A stretch of DNA of 64,000 nt. Origin: Hahellaceae bacterium. Lineage in GTDB: Bacteria > Pseudomonadota > Gammaproteobacteria > Pseudomonadales > Oleiphilaceae. Under the pieces are notes generated by a model. The model saw only the letters and a program-made list of their open reading frames with translations, was not told the origin of the DNA and did not search any database. A program made the position numbers and the translations under genes. Location of the stretch: contig JACKOD010000005.1 of the NCBI GenBank assembly GCA_024234505.1, forward strand, positions 310,001-374,000, given 5' to 3'. Positions 44,299 to 53,060 of this stretch are shown one piece after another (within the stretch, counting starts at the first letter, position 1; the number at the start of each line of letters is the position of its first letter).

Positions 44299-45564
44299 GT
44301 GGAAAAACTCTTAATCAATGGCGGTACCCCTCTGGATGGTGAAATCAGAATTTCGGGGGCGAAAAACTCAGCGCTTCCCATTCTGGCGGCATCTTTGTTG
44401 TGCGATGAGGTTTTGACAGTTGGCAACTTACCTCACTTGCATGACATCACCACAATGATCGAGTTGCTCGGGCGCATGGGTGTCGAGTTGACGATCGATG
44501 AAAAAATGAGTGTAGAAGTCCGTGCAAACACCATTAAACACTTCAACGCGCCGTATGAGCTGGTGAAGACCATGCGGGCGTCGATTTTGGTGTTAGGGCC
44601 CTTGCTCGCCCATTTTGGTGAAGCTGAGGTTTCACTGCCTGGCGGATGTGCCATTGGGAGTCGACCCGTAGATCTGCATATTCGCGGCCTGGAGGCTATG
44701 GGCGCGAATATTGTAGTAGAAAATGGCTACATCAAAGCGAAAAGTAATGGTCGGTTGAAGGGTGCCCACATTTTTCTGGATACCGTAACAGTTACCGGTA
44801 CCGAAAACCTGCTGATGGCGGCGGCGTTGGCTGATGGGAAAACCATTCTTGAAAATGCGGCCAGAGAGCCGGAAGTTTCAGATTTGGCTGAATGTCTGAT
44901 CGCTATGGGGGCTCAGATTACCGGTCATGGAACATCGACGATTGAAGTCATTGGTGTACCGAGACTGCATGGCGCTCATTTTAATGTGCTGCCTGACCGG
45001 GTAGAAACGGGAACTTACCTGGTAGCCGCTGCGGCGACTCGGGGGCGGGTCAAACTTAAAGATACGAATGAACATCTGCTGGAAGCGGTGCTATTAAAAC
45101 TTGAAGAAGCCGGTGCTCATATTAGTACCGGGCCTGACTGGATTGAGCTGGATATGAAGGGCAATCGCCCGAAAGCTATTTCGCTTCGCACCGCACCGTA
45201 CCCTGCATTTCCAACCGATATGCAAGCGCAGTTCGTTGCAATGAACAGCGTGGCGGAAGGTACAGGGGCGGTCATTGAAACCATTTTTGAAAATCGTTTC
45301 ATGCACATCCATGAGTTAAACCGGATGGGAGCGCAAATTCGTCAGGAAGGAAATACGGCCATCACTACTGGTGTCGAAAGGCTTAAGGGCGCACCGATTA
45401 TGGCAACCGATTTGCGCGCCTCTGCGAGTTTGGTTATCGCGGGCCTGATTGCCGAGGGTGAGACGCTGGTTGATCGTATTTACCATATCGATCGTGGCTA
45501 TGAATGTATTGAAGAAAAGCTGCAATTGTTGGGCGGAAAAATCCGGCGTTTGCCCTCACGTTAA
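44299..45564 (+). CDS. murA: UDP-N-acetylglucosamine 1-carboxyvinyltransferase
   Basis: Commits UDP-GlcNAc to peptidoglycan by adding enolpyruvate from PEP; the target of fosfomycin. 421 residues from GTG 44299. Lys22 lies in GAKNSALP, and the active-site Cys is Cys117 in GGCAIGSRPVDLH, so the enzyme is the Cys (fosfomycin-sensitive) type. Essential cytoplasmic enzyme; precedes hisG as in Pseudomonas. Confidence 0.97.
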   Translation: MEKLLINGGTPLDGEIRISGAKNSALPILAASLLCDEVLTVGNLPHLHDITTMIELLGRMGVELTIDEKMSVEVRANTIKHFNAPYELVKTMRASILVLGPLLAHFGEAEVSLPGGCAIGSRPVDLHIRGLEAMGANIVVENGYIKAKSNGRLKGAHIFLDTVTVTGTENLLMAAALADGKTILENAAREPEVSDLAECLIAMGAQITGHGTSTIEVIGVPRLHGAHFNVLPDRVETGTYLVAAAATRGRVKLKDTNEHLLEAVLLKLEEAGAHISTGPDWIELDMKGNRPKAISLRTAPYPAFPTDMQAQFVAMNSVAEGTGAVIETIFENRFMHIHELNRMGAQIRQEGNTAITTGVERLKGAPIMATDLRASASLVIAGLIAEGETLVDRIYHIDRGYECIEEKLQLLGGKIRRLPSR

Positions 45565-45594
45565 AGAAAAGTTTTTAACTTCAGGTTTGATTTG

Positions 45595-46245
45595 ATGTCA
45601 GAGAAAAAAGAATTTTTAACGATCGCCCTTTCCAAAGGCCGGATACTGGATGAAACACTGCCTCTTCTGGCCAGCGCGGGGATAGAACCATTAGAGGATA
45701 TCTCCTCCAGCCGTAAACTGGTGTTTGAAACCACGCGGCCAGATGTCCGCTTGATCATTATCCGGGCCACGGATGTACCAACTTACGTTCAGTATGGTGG
45801 TGCAGACATGGGCGTAACGGGAAAAGATGTATTAATGGAACACGGGGCGGATGGATTATACGAGCCCCTGGATCTTAAAATTGCAAAATGCCGGTTGATG
45901 ACTGCCGGCCCAAAGGATGCCCAGTCGGTAACTAAGGGGCGTTTGCGGGTCGCAACAAAGTTTGTCACACTGGCCAAAAACTATTATGCCAGCAAAGGTT
46001 TGCAAGTCGAGATTATCAAGCTGTACGGTGCGATGGAGTTGGCTCCGATTCTCGGTCTGGCAGATGAAATAGTAGATATTGTGGATACCGGCAACACGCT
46101 GAAAGCAAATGGCCTGGAGGCGCGGGAACTGATCCATATGATCAGCACTCGTCTGGTGGTCAATCGAGCCTCAATGAAAATGAAGCATCATCGTATTCAG
46201 CCGATCATCGACCAACTTGCTGCTACGGTAGCGCAAAAGAATTAA
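45595..46245 (+). CDS. hisG: ATP phosphoribosyltransferase, short form
   Basis: The first enzyme of histidine synthesis, joining ATP and PRPP. 216 residues, lacking the C-terminal regulatory domain of the long form; short HisG needs HisZ for activity and feedback control. LSKGRILDETLP, GADMGVTGKDVL and the PRPP loop EIVDIVDTGNTLKANGL are visible. hisZ is not in the window. It is followed by hisD after 30 bases. Confidence 0.96.
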   Translation: MSEKKEFLTIALSKGRILDETLPLLASAGIEPLEDISSSRKLVFETTRPDVRLIIIRATDVPTYVQYGGADMGVTGKDVLMEHGADGLYEPLDLKIAKCRLMTAGPKDAQSVTKGRLRVATKFVTLAKNYYASKGLQVEIIKLYGAMELAPILGLADEIVDIVDTGNTLKANGLEARELIHMISTRLVVNRASMKMKHHRIQPIIDQLAATVAQKN

Positions 46246-46275
46246 CCGGATATCGACTTTTACAAAGGTAATACC

Positions 46276-47586
46276 ATGTCTCAGGACTGGAAAGTAACCC
46301 GGCTGGATACAGCTACCCCAGATTTTTCTCAGCAGCTCAAGGCATTAGTGGCTTGGGATGAAGCGAGTGATAGCGATGTTCAAACTCGTGTAAAGGAAAT
46401 TCTTGCACGAGTTAAAGCAGAAGGAAATCGTGCCGTATTGGAATTTACCGAGCGCTTCGATCGGATGCATTGCGAATCTGCTGAAGCGCTTGAATTGAGC
46501 AAGGCAGAATTGGCGTCTGCCTTGGCGACGATTCCGGCCGCACAGCGAACAGCACTGGAAGAAGCTGCAGAGCGAGTTCGCAGCTACCATGAACACCAGA
46601 TTCAGCGTTCATGGCAGTACACTGAGGCTGATGGCACGGTACTGGGGCAGAAAATTATCCCTATGGATCGTGTTGGTTTGTATGTCCCCGGCGGAAAAGC
46701 GGCTTACCCATCTTCGGTATTGATGAATGCGATTCCTGCCAAAGTGGCAGGTGTGAAAGAGCTGGTGATGGTAGTGCCTACACCCGACGGGGAAACCAAT
46801 GCGCTGGTATTGGCGGCAGCCGCGATTAGCGGCGTCGATCGGGTATTCCGCATTGGCGGTGCCCAGGCTATTGGTGCGCTCGCTTACGGTACGGAAACGA
46901 TTCCCCCTGTCGATAAAATTGTGGGCCCCGGGAACATCTATGTCGCAACGGCCAAGCGAGAAGTGTTTGGTACGGTGGGGATAGACATGATTGCCGGACC
47001 ATCGGAGATTCTTGTTATTTGTGACGGTAAAACCAATCCGGACTGGATTGCTATGGATTTGTTTTCACAGGCTGAACACGACGAGAATGCTCAATCTATT
47101 CTGGTAAGTCCTGATCCTGAGTTCCTGAACGCCGTGGAAGAAAGCATTATGAAACTTCTTCCTCAAATGGAGCGCAAGGAAATTATCGAGGCATCGCTGC
47201 GCGCGCGGGCGGCTTTTATCAAGGTTTCCAGTTTGGAAGAAGCGGCTGAAGTGAGCAACGCCATTGCGCCTGAACACCTTGAGCTCTCTGTAGAGGAGCC
47301 AGAGTTGTTGGCGGAGCGAATTCGTCATGCGGGTGCCATTTTTATGGGGCGTTATACCGCAGAAGCGTTGGGTGATTATTGTGCCGGGCCCAATCACGTA
47401 TTGCCGACCTCGGGTACAGCGAGATTTTCTTCGCCATTAGGGGTGTATGACTTTCAGAAGCGGGCGTCCATCATCAAGTTTTCTTCGGACGGTGCGAGTC
47501 GTATGGGGAAGGTAGCCTCAATACTCGCTCGTGGTGAAGGCTTGACTGCACACGCCATGTCTGCGGAATACCGGATTAAGTCGTAG
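46276..47586 (+). CDS. hisD: Histidinol dehydrogenase
   Basis: A Zn-dependent NAD enzyme performing the last two oxidations to L-histidine. 436 residues. VGLYVPGGKAAYPSSVLMN, the AGPSEILVI block, the Zn ligand region QAEHDENAQ, the catalytic APEHLEL and GPNHVLPTSGTARF are all present. Second gene of hisGDC. Confidence 0.97.
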   Translation: MSQDWKVTRLDTATPDFSQQLKALVAWDEASDSDVQTRVKEILARVKAEGNRAVLEFTERFDRMHCESAEALELSKAELASALATIPAAQRTALEEAAERVRSYHEHQIQRSWQYTEADGTVLGQKIIPMDRVGLYVPGGKAAYPSSVLMNAIPAKVAGVKELVMVVPTPDGETNALVLAAAAISGVDRVFRIGGAQAIGALAYGTETIPPVDKIVGPGNIYVATAKREVFGTVGIDMIAGPSEILVICDGKTNPDWIAMDLFSQAEHDENAQSILVSPDPEFLNAVEESIMKLLPQMERKEIIEASLRARAAFIKVSSLEEAAEVSNAIAPEHLELSVEEPELLAERIRHAGAIFMGRYTAEALGDYCAGPNHVLPTSGTARFSSPLGVYDFQKRASIIKFSSDGASRMGKVASILARGEGLTAHAMSAEYRIKS

Positions 47587-47638
47587 ATTCGTATATTAGA
47601 TAACTGATTATCTTGCAGAAAAATTCAGGAACAGGGTT

Positions 47639-48736
47639 ATGAGCAGCAAGGGGCCGAAGGCGTTAATTCGTCCAGAAATTCAGGCGTTAAACGCTTATCA
47701 CGTTCAGGCGGCTGACAATGTGATCAAGCTTGATGCGATGGAAAATCCATGGCCCTGGCCAGGCGATTTAATGGCTTCCTGGCAGGAAAAATTGACGCAG
47801 GTGCAAGTCAATCGATATCCCGATCCCGGTGCATCCGGAGTAAAGGCAGGGCTCAGAGTCGTAATGAATGCTCCAGAAGACTGCCATATTCTCCTGGGCA
47901 ATGGGTCTGATGAAATTATTCAGATTATTGCTATGGCCATGGCAAAGCCCGGAGCAAAGTTACTTTCGGTTGAGCCAGCATTTGTCATGTATTCCATGAT
48001 TGCGAAGCTCACGGGTCTTGACTACGTCGGGGTGCCGTTGCAAGCGGATTTTTCATTGGATCTCGCGGGCATGCTGGCGGCGATTGAATTACATCAGCCC
48101 GCAATTATCTTTTTGGCACAACCCAATAATCCGACGGGAAACTTGTTCGATCTGGCTTCTATTCGGCAGATTATTGAGCGTGCAGAAGGGCTTGTGGTTC
48201 TTGATGAAGCCTATACCGCATTTACCGATGCGAACATGCTTCCGCTTCTGCGTGAATATGACAATGTTGTAGTCATGCGTACGTTGAGCAAGGTGGGTTT
48301 GGCCGGGCTTCGTTTAGGTATGCTGTTTGGGAAAGCCGAGTGGCTGGATGAATTTGATAAGGTGCGTTTACCATACAATATCAATAGCCTTACCCAGTTG
48401 AGTGCAGAGTTTGCGTTGCAGCATTATGAACCCTTGCTTCAGCAAAGTGCCGCTATCATTAAATCGCGAGCCTCACTGCAGGAAGTATTGCGACAGCTAT
48501 CCGGTGTAGAAGTGTTTCCAAGCGAGGCGAATTTTGTACTTGTCAGGGTCACTGCCTGTTCTGCTCGTGCCGTATTTGAATCCATGAAAGCTCAGGGCGT
48601 GCTGATCAAATGTCTCGATGGTGGACATCCGCTGCTTCAAGGGTGCTTAAGATTGACCGTAGGCACCGAAGAGGAAAATAGTCAGATGATTCTGGCACTA
48701 AAAGCCGCATTGCAGCGTGTTGAGCATGGCCGTTAG
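47639..48736 (+). CDS. hisC: Histidinol-phosphate aminotransferase
   Basis: A PLP-dependent class II aminotransferase making histidinol phosphate. 365 residues. LLGNGSDEIIQ, FLAQPNNPTGN, the PLP-region VLDEAYTAF and the Schiff-base Lys in RTLSKVGLAGLRLG are clear. It overlaps the next gene (Nif3-like) by 11 bases. In Pseudomonas the protease gene algW follows hisC; it is missing here. Confidence 0.96.
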   Translation: MSSKGPKALIRPEIQALNAYHVQAADNVIKLDAMENPWPWPGDLMASWQEKLTQVQVNRYPDPGASGVKAGLRVVMNAPEDCHILLGNGSDEIIQIIAMAMAKPGAKLLSVEPAFVMYSMIAKLTGLDYVGVPLQADFSLDLAGMLAAIELHQPAIIFLAQPNNPTGNLFDLASIRQIIERAEGLVVLDEAYTAFTDANMLPLLREYDNVVVMRTLSKVGLAGLRLGMLFGKAEWLDEFDKVRLPYNINSLTQLSAEFALQHYEPLLQQSAAIIKSRASLQEVLRQLSGVEVFPSEANFVLVRVTACSARAVFESMKAQGVLIKCLDGGHPLLQGCLRLTVGTEEENSQMILALKAALQRVEHGR

Positions 48737-49487
48737 CCTGAGCGACCTGGTCGCAAAAGCTGACCAGGTGATGCAACCCGGGCGATTGGCAGATTATTGC
48801 CCGAATGGTTTGCAAGTAGAAGGCAAACCTGAAATTGCCCGAATTGTTTCGGGTGTGACTGCAAGTCAGGATTTTCTCGAAAAGGCTATCGCTGCGAAAG
48901 CGGATTTGGTGTTGGTACATCATGGGTATTTTTGGAAGGGCGAAGATCCGACCTTAACGGGAATTAAACGGCGTCGAATCAAATTGTTAATGGATAATGA
49001 GGTAAGCTTGCTGGCTTACCACTTGCCTTTGGATGTACATGCCGAGTTTGGCAATAATGTACAGCTTGCAAAGTTGTTGAATATGGAAGTTACAGGACCA
49101 CTGGAGACTGGCAACGCATTAAGTGTCGGATTGATTGGCCAGCTGCCGGCGCCCCTTTCGCCTGAGTCATTGGCGGGTTTGATTGAAACTCGGTTAGGGC
49201 GGAAACCGCTTCATATTCCGGCAGGAAATTCGTCGATAAAAAAAGTTGCCTGGTGTACGGGGGCGGCGCAAGGATATATCGAGAAAGCCATTAAGGCGGA
49301 TGTAGACGCCTATATCAGTGGTGAAATTTCGGAGCCGACGGTTCATTTGGCACGAGAAGGAAAGGTAGATTATTTTTCTGTGGGGCATCACGCCTCAGAG
49401 CGTTATGGCGTTCAGGCACTGGGTAAATTTCTGGCTGACTATTTTCAGATCGAACATTGCTTTATAGACGCAGATAACCCGGTTTGA
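48726..49487 (+). CDS. Nif3-like dinuclear metal-center protein (YbgI)
   Basis: A 253-residue member of the Nif3/YbgI family. Metal-ligand signatures are VHHGYFWKG, YHLPLDVHAEFGNN and the C-terminal VGHHASERYGVQAL. ATG 48726 lies inside hisC; GTG 48717 is a slightly longer alternative. The family forms hexameric rings with two metals, and a GTP cyclohydrolase role has been suggested, but function is not settled. Confidence 0.93.
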   Translation: MAVSLSDLVAKADQVMQPGRLADYCPNGLQVEGKPEIARIVSGVTASQDFLEKAIAAKADLVLVHHGYFWKGEDPTLTGIKRRRIKLLMDNEVSLLAYHLPLDVHAEFGNNVQLAKLLNMEVTGPLETGNALSVGLIGQLPAPLSPESLAGLIETRLGRKPLHIPAGNSSIKKVAWCTGAAQGYIEKAIKADVDAYISGEISEPTVHLAREGKVDYFSVGHHASERYGVQALGKFLADYFQIEHCFIDADNPV

Positions 49488-49489
49488 AG

Positions 49490-49519
49490 GGGGGTAAGCC
49501 ATTTTGTTAAGCTACCCCC
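49490..49519 (+). terminator. Hairpin between converging Nif3-like gene and zapG
   Basis: GGGGGTA (49490-49496) pairs with TACCCCC (49513-49519), with an inner GC/GC step. There is no clear U-tract on either strand, so only a candidate. Confidence 0.4.
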
Positions 49520-49544
49520 ATGACTATCAAGCCTGACTGGGGAG

Positions 49545-50024
49545 TTAGCTTTTCACAGTGTCATCTTCATCTTTCAATTTAAAACCATAATCTTCCGACA
49601 AGGTACCTTTTTCTTCGGGCTTGCTTTTGGGGGCATAGTCTCTGGGAGTATCTACAGCCATTTCTGCTACGTCTTCAGACTGATCGGCGTCACGTAGCGC
49701 TCTGTTTGACTCTTCGCTTCCCATGATCATCAGTTTCCCAAGTGTATCGTCTTCACAAAGCTTTTGAGCGCCTTTTGCCATATGATTATACATGGCTGCA
49801 TAATCTTCATTTAAGCGCTTGAAGATTTGGGATGTCTCCATGAAGTGCTCGCTGACCTGAGCCTGATAACGCACATGTTGATCTTGAAGATCTTCGAATT
49901 GGCGCTCCATTCGTCTGGCTTTGCCCGGGGCATTTCCTAGTGCCTTGGCAAGAATAACGCCTAGAACAAGTCCTATAGCTACAGAAACGCCCGCGATCAT
50001 CCAATCGTGTCCGGTAATCGGCAT
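49545..50024 (-). CDS. zapG: Inner-membrane protein ZapG/YhcB (DUF1043)
   Basis: A 159-residue protein linked to division and envelope synthesis balance in E. coli. One membrane helix near the N-terminus (about 8-29, MIAGVSVAIGLVLGVILAKAL), a coiled coil (about 35-75) and a charged disordered tail. Members typically sit next to zapE, as here (divergent). Confidence 0.9.
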   Translation of the reverse strand: MPITGHDWMIAGVSVAIGLVLGVILAKALGNAPGKARRMERQFEDLQDQHVRYQAQVSEHFMETSQIFKRLNEDYAAMYNHMAKGAQKLCEDDTLGKLMIMGSEESNRALRDADQSEDVAEMAVDTPRDYAPKSKPEEKGTLSEDYGFKLKDEDDTVKS

Positions 50025-50264
50025 TTTTCCTCTCCATTTTTAACTATTTAGCGAACAAGTTGAGTGCAATTAATACAAAGCAAAATTCTACTCAAGTATA
50101 ACGATTCACATACTGTTTTCATAACCAAAATACGCCTCAGGCACACAAGCCCAATTGACTGATTGATTTTTCAATCAACTAATCAAGAGGACAAACACTG
50201 TGGAAATGTGGACAATATGCGCCTTGAAATTGTATCTGGATACGGGAGGGGAGATCCGAGCATT

Positions 50265-51386
50265 ATGGTTAACGCGTCCGAAGTTATGTCGCCTTTACAG
50301 CGTTACAATCACGACCTGGAAAAGTCAGGTTTTTTGCATGATTCCGCTCAGGAAATGGCCGTTAAACTCTTGGATGATCTCTATCACAAGCTAATAGCTC
50401 GAGCGAATGAGAAAAAACCAGGCACATTTTCTCGTCTCAAAAAGAAGGTGACCAAAGCCCAAGTGAAGCCAATTCAAGGGCTGTATTTTTGGGGCGGGGT
50501 GGGGCGAGGAAAAACCTACCTGATGGATACCTTCTATGAAAGCCTTCCTTTCGAAAGAAAAATGCGCGTCCACTTTCATCGGTTCATGCAAAAGGTTCAT
50601 CAGGAATTAAAAGGTTTGAAAGGGGTGAAGAACCCTTTGGTAACGGTGGCCAAAAAGTTCAGCGATGAGGCTTTGGTTATCTGCTTCGATGAGTTTTTTG
50701 TTTCAGATATTGGCGATGCGATGATTCTAGCCGGGTTGATGCAGGAGCTGTTTAACAACGGTGTTTCACTGGTTTGTACGTCGAATATTGTCCCGGATGG
50801 TCTATATAAAGACGGATTGCAACGAGCGCGTTTTTTACCTGCGATAGAGTTGGTCAAAATACACACAAAGGTTGTCAATGTCGATGGGGGCACGGATTAC
50901 CGTCTCAGGACCCTGGAACAGGCCGAGTTGTACCATTACCCTCTGGATGATTCTGCAGATATCTCCCTGAAAAAAAGCTATGACCGTCTGGCCCTGGAGG
51001 CCGGGGTGCATGGCTTGTCTTTAGATATCAATGGCCGGAAGTTGCATGCCAGAATGCACTCTGACGATGTGGTCTGGTTCGAGTTTTCCGAGTTGTGCGA
51101 CGGGCCTCGCAGTCAGAATGACTATATTGAAATAGCCAGAGAGTTTCATGCGGTATTGATCAGCAATGTGCCTGAGCTGGGTGTGGATAAGGATGATCAG
51201 GCTCGCAGGTTTATCAATATGATCGATGAGTTTTACGACAGGAATGTAAAGGTCATTATTTCTGCAGAGAAACCAATTTATACGCTCTATGCCGGCGGTA
51301 AATTGAATTTTGAGTTTGAGCGTACTCAAAGTCGCTTGCTTGAAATGCAATCTCACGAATACCTCGAAAGACCGCATCGGCCATAA
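50265..51386 (+). CDS. zapE: Cell division ATPase ZapE (AFG1-like)
   Basis: An AAA+ type ATPase that associates with the Z ring. 373 residues from ATG 50265, close to E. coli's 375. Walker A is GVGRGKTYLMD, Walker B is VICFDEFFVSDI, sensor 1 lies in LVCTSNIVP. The N-terminal SPLQRYNHDL start is typical. GGAGGGGAG lies about 11 bases upstream of the ATG. A start at ATG 50286 is also possible. Confidence 0.95.
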   Translation: MVNASEVMSPLQRYNHDLEKSGFLHDSAQEMAVKLLDDLYHKLIARANEKKPGTFSRLKKKVTKAQVKPIQGLYFWGGVGRGKTYLMDTFYESLPFERKMRVHFHRFMQKVHQELKGLKGVKNPLVTVAKKFSDEALVICFDEFFVSDIGDAMILAGLMQELFNNGVSLVCTSNIVPDGLYKDGLQRARFLPAIELVKIHTKVVNVDGGTDYRLRTLEQAELYHYPLDDSADISLKKSYDRLALEAGVHGLSLDINGRKLHARMHSDDVVWFEFSELCDGPRSQNDYIEIAREFHAVLISNVPELGVDKDDQARRFINMIDEFYDRNVKVIISAEKPIYTLYAGGKLNFEFERTQSRLLEMQSHEYLERPHRP

Positions 51387-51431
51387 ACTCAGAAATCAGG
51401 CCAGACTGCTTGTCCAAGTATGCCCAAATTA

Positions 51432-51461
51432 GCTGCTATAGCATCTCTATGCCATAGCAGC
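51432..51461. terminator. Long hairpin between converging zapE and thiolase genes
   Basis: GCTGCTAT-A-GCAT (51432-51444) pairs with ATGC-C-ATAGCAGC (51449-51461) around CTCT, with one mismatch. It is near symmetrical and could work for both genes, although neither side has a strong U-tract. Confidence 0.55.
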
Positions 51462-51471
51462 CGACCTGCTT

Positions 51472-52656
51472 TTAGATCATTTCGATGGCCACAGCGGTGG
51501 CTTCACCACCACCAATACATAGCGCCGCAATGCCGCGCTTCTTGCCATACTGTTTTAACGCATACATCAAGGTTACAAGCAGACGCGAACCGGTTGAGCC
51601 TACCGGGTGGCCTTGTGCACAGGCACCGCCATGAATGTTTACTTTTGCCGGATCAAGATTCAGCTCTTTAATGGGCATCATCGCAACCATGGCAAACGCT
51701 TCGTTAATTTCAAAAAGATCAACGTCATCTTTTGACCAACCGGTTTTTGCCAACAGCTTTTCAATCGCGCCTACGGGGGCGCAGGTGAATTCGGATGGGT
51801 GCTGAGACTGTGTGGTATGGGCCACGATTTTTGCCATGGGGGCGAGGTTGCGGGCCTTTGCCTCGCTTTCACTCATGAGTACCAGTGCGGATGCGCCGTC
51901 AGAAATTGAAGACGCATTGGCCGCCGTAATGGTGCCGTCTTTTTTAAATGCCGGACGCAGCGTAGGAATCTTCCCAATGTTGGCTGATAATGGCTGTTCA
52001 TCCTGCTCTACCAGAACCTCACCTTTTCGTGTTGTGACGGTGACGGGGACAATCTCGCTTTTTAATGAGCCGTTTTCCATGGCCTGTTTTGCGCGTTCCA
52101 GCGATTGAATCGCATAGCTATCCATTTCTTCTCGGCTATAACCTTTCTGGTCTGCTACATCTTGTGCAAAAGAGCCCATCAAACGGCCGGATTCAGCATC
52201 TTCAAGACCATCCAGGAACATATGATCTTTGGCCTGGTCGCCATGACCCATACGGAAACCTTTTCTCGCATTGAGCAGTAAATAAGGTGCATTCGACATG
52301 CTTTCCATTCCGCCAGCGACCATGACACTGTTTGTGCCGGCTTTGATCAGGTCGTGAGCGAGCATGGTGGCCTTCATACCGGAGCCACAGAGTTTATTTA
52401 TGGTCGTGCAACCGGTGCTATCTGGTAAGCCGGCTTTTCTTGAGGCTTGTCTTGCAGGGCCTTGTTTGAGACCGGCGGGCAGCACATTGCCCATGATCAC
52501 TTCTTCCACTTCCTGAGCATTGATGCCGGCTCTGGCGACCGCTTCCTTAATGGCAATTGCACCCAGTTCTGTGGCACTCAGCTCACTAAGACTGCCTTGG
52601 AATCCACCCATGGGAGTACGTACACCACTTACGATTACTACGCTTTCATTAGTCAT
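51472..52656 (-). CDS. Acetyl-CoA acetyltransferase (thiolase)
   Basis: A thiolase-II family enzyme condensing two acetyl-CoA or cleaving acetoacetyl-CoA, used in PHB, mevalonate or fatty-acid routes. 394 residues. The nucleophile is Cys90 (NKLCGSGMKA), the His is in GHPVGSTGSR and the second Cys in ALCIGGGEA. The usual GGAIALGHP reads GGACAQGHP here, a variant. It stands opposite the DUF1302 gene, 404 bases apart. A biosynthetic or degradative role cannot be separated from sequence. Confidence 0.94.
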   Translation of the reverse strand: MTNESVVIVSGVRTPMGGFQGSLSELSATELGAIAIKEAVARAGINAQEVEEVIMGNVLPAGLKQGPARQASRKAGLPDSTGCTTINKLCGSGMKATMLAHDLIKAGTNSVMVAGGMESMSNAPYLLLNARKGFRMGHGDQAKDHMFLDGLEDAESGRLMGSFAQDVADQKGYSREEMDSYAIQSLERAKQAMENGSLKSEIVPVTVTTRKGEVLVEQDEQPLSANIGKIPTLRPAFKKDGTITAANASSISDGASALVLMSESEAKARNLAPMAKIVAHTTQSQHPSEFTCAPVGAIEKLLAKTGWSKDDVDLFEINEAFAMVAMMPIKELNLDPAKVNIHGGACAQGHPVGSTGSRLLVTLMYALKQYGKKRGIAALCIGGGEATAVAIEMI

Positions 52657-53060
52657 TGATCCGATCTCTTTTCTGGTTGTATATCAACATTATTTACAGG
52701 TTTATGGATTGTACCTTTCGCGCTCTTTAGTTCCTACTGCTGATGTCAAGGTATTTCTCTAAGGCGCTGAAAAAAATCGCTTTTAAATTGGTTGAAATAA
52801 AAATTAGCGTCTATAGTGTGAAAAGGATTAGAGCCAGCACTCGAAAAACGGAATGTTCGTGCATTTTCAACAGTTTCATTAGAGACCGTGGCCTGATGGA
52901 TAGATTCATTTAGTTTCATTAATAAAAACAAAAGCTTGGCCAGTTAAATCAGATAAAAGATTTTTGGTGCTGAACCCTTCTTCAATGATATCCACAGTAA
53001 TAATTATGATATCCAAAGTATTTGCGCAAAAAGTAATAAAAAACGACGGAGTAGCGTTCG
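52657..53060. other. Divergent intergenic region thiolase / DUF1302 gene
   Basis: 404 AT-rich bases. A weak plus-strand promoter is possible: TTGGTT (52788-52793), 18 bases, TATAGT (52812-52817), which would leave a long leader of roughly 240 bases. GGAG at 53048-53051 is the ribosome site of the DUF1302 gene. Nothing else is recognised. Confidence 0.4.
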
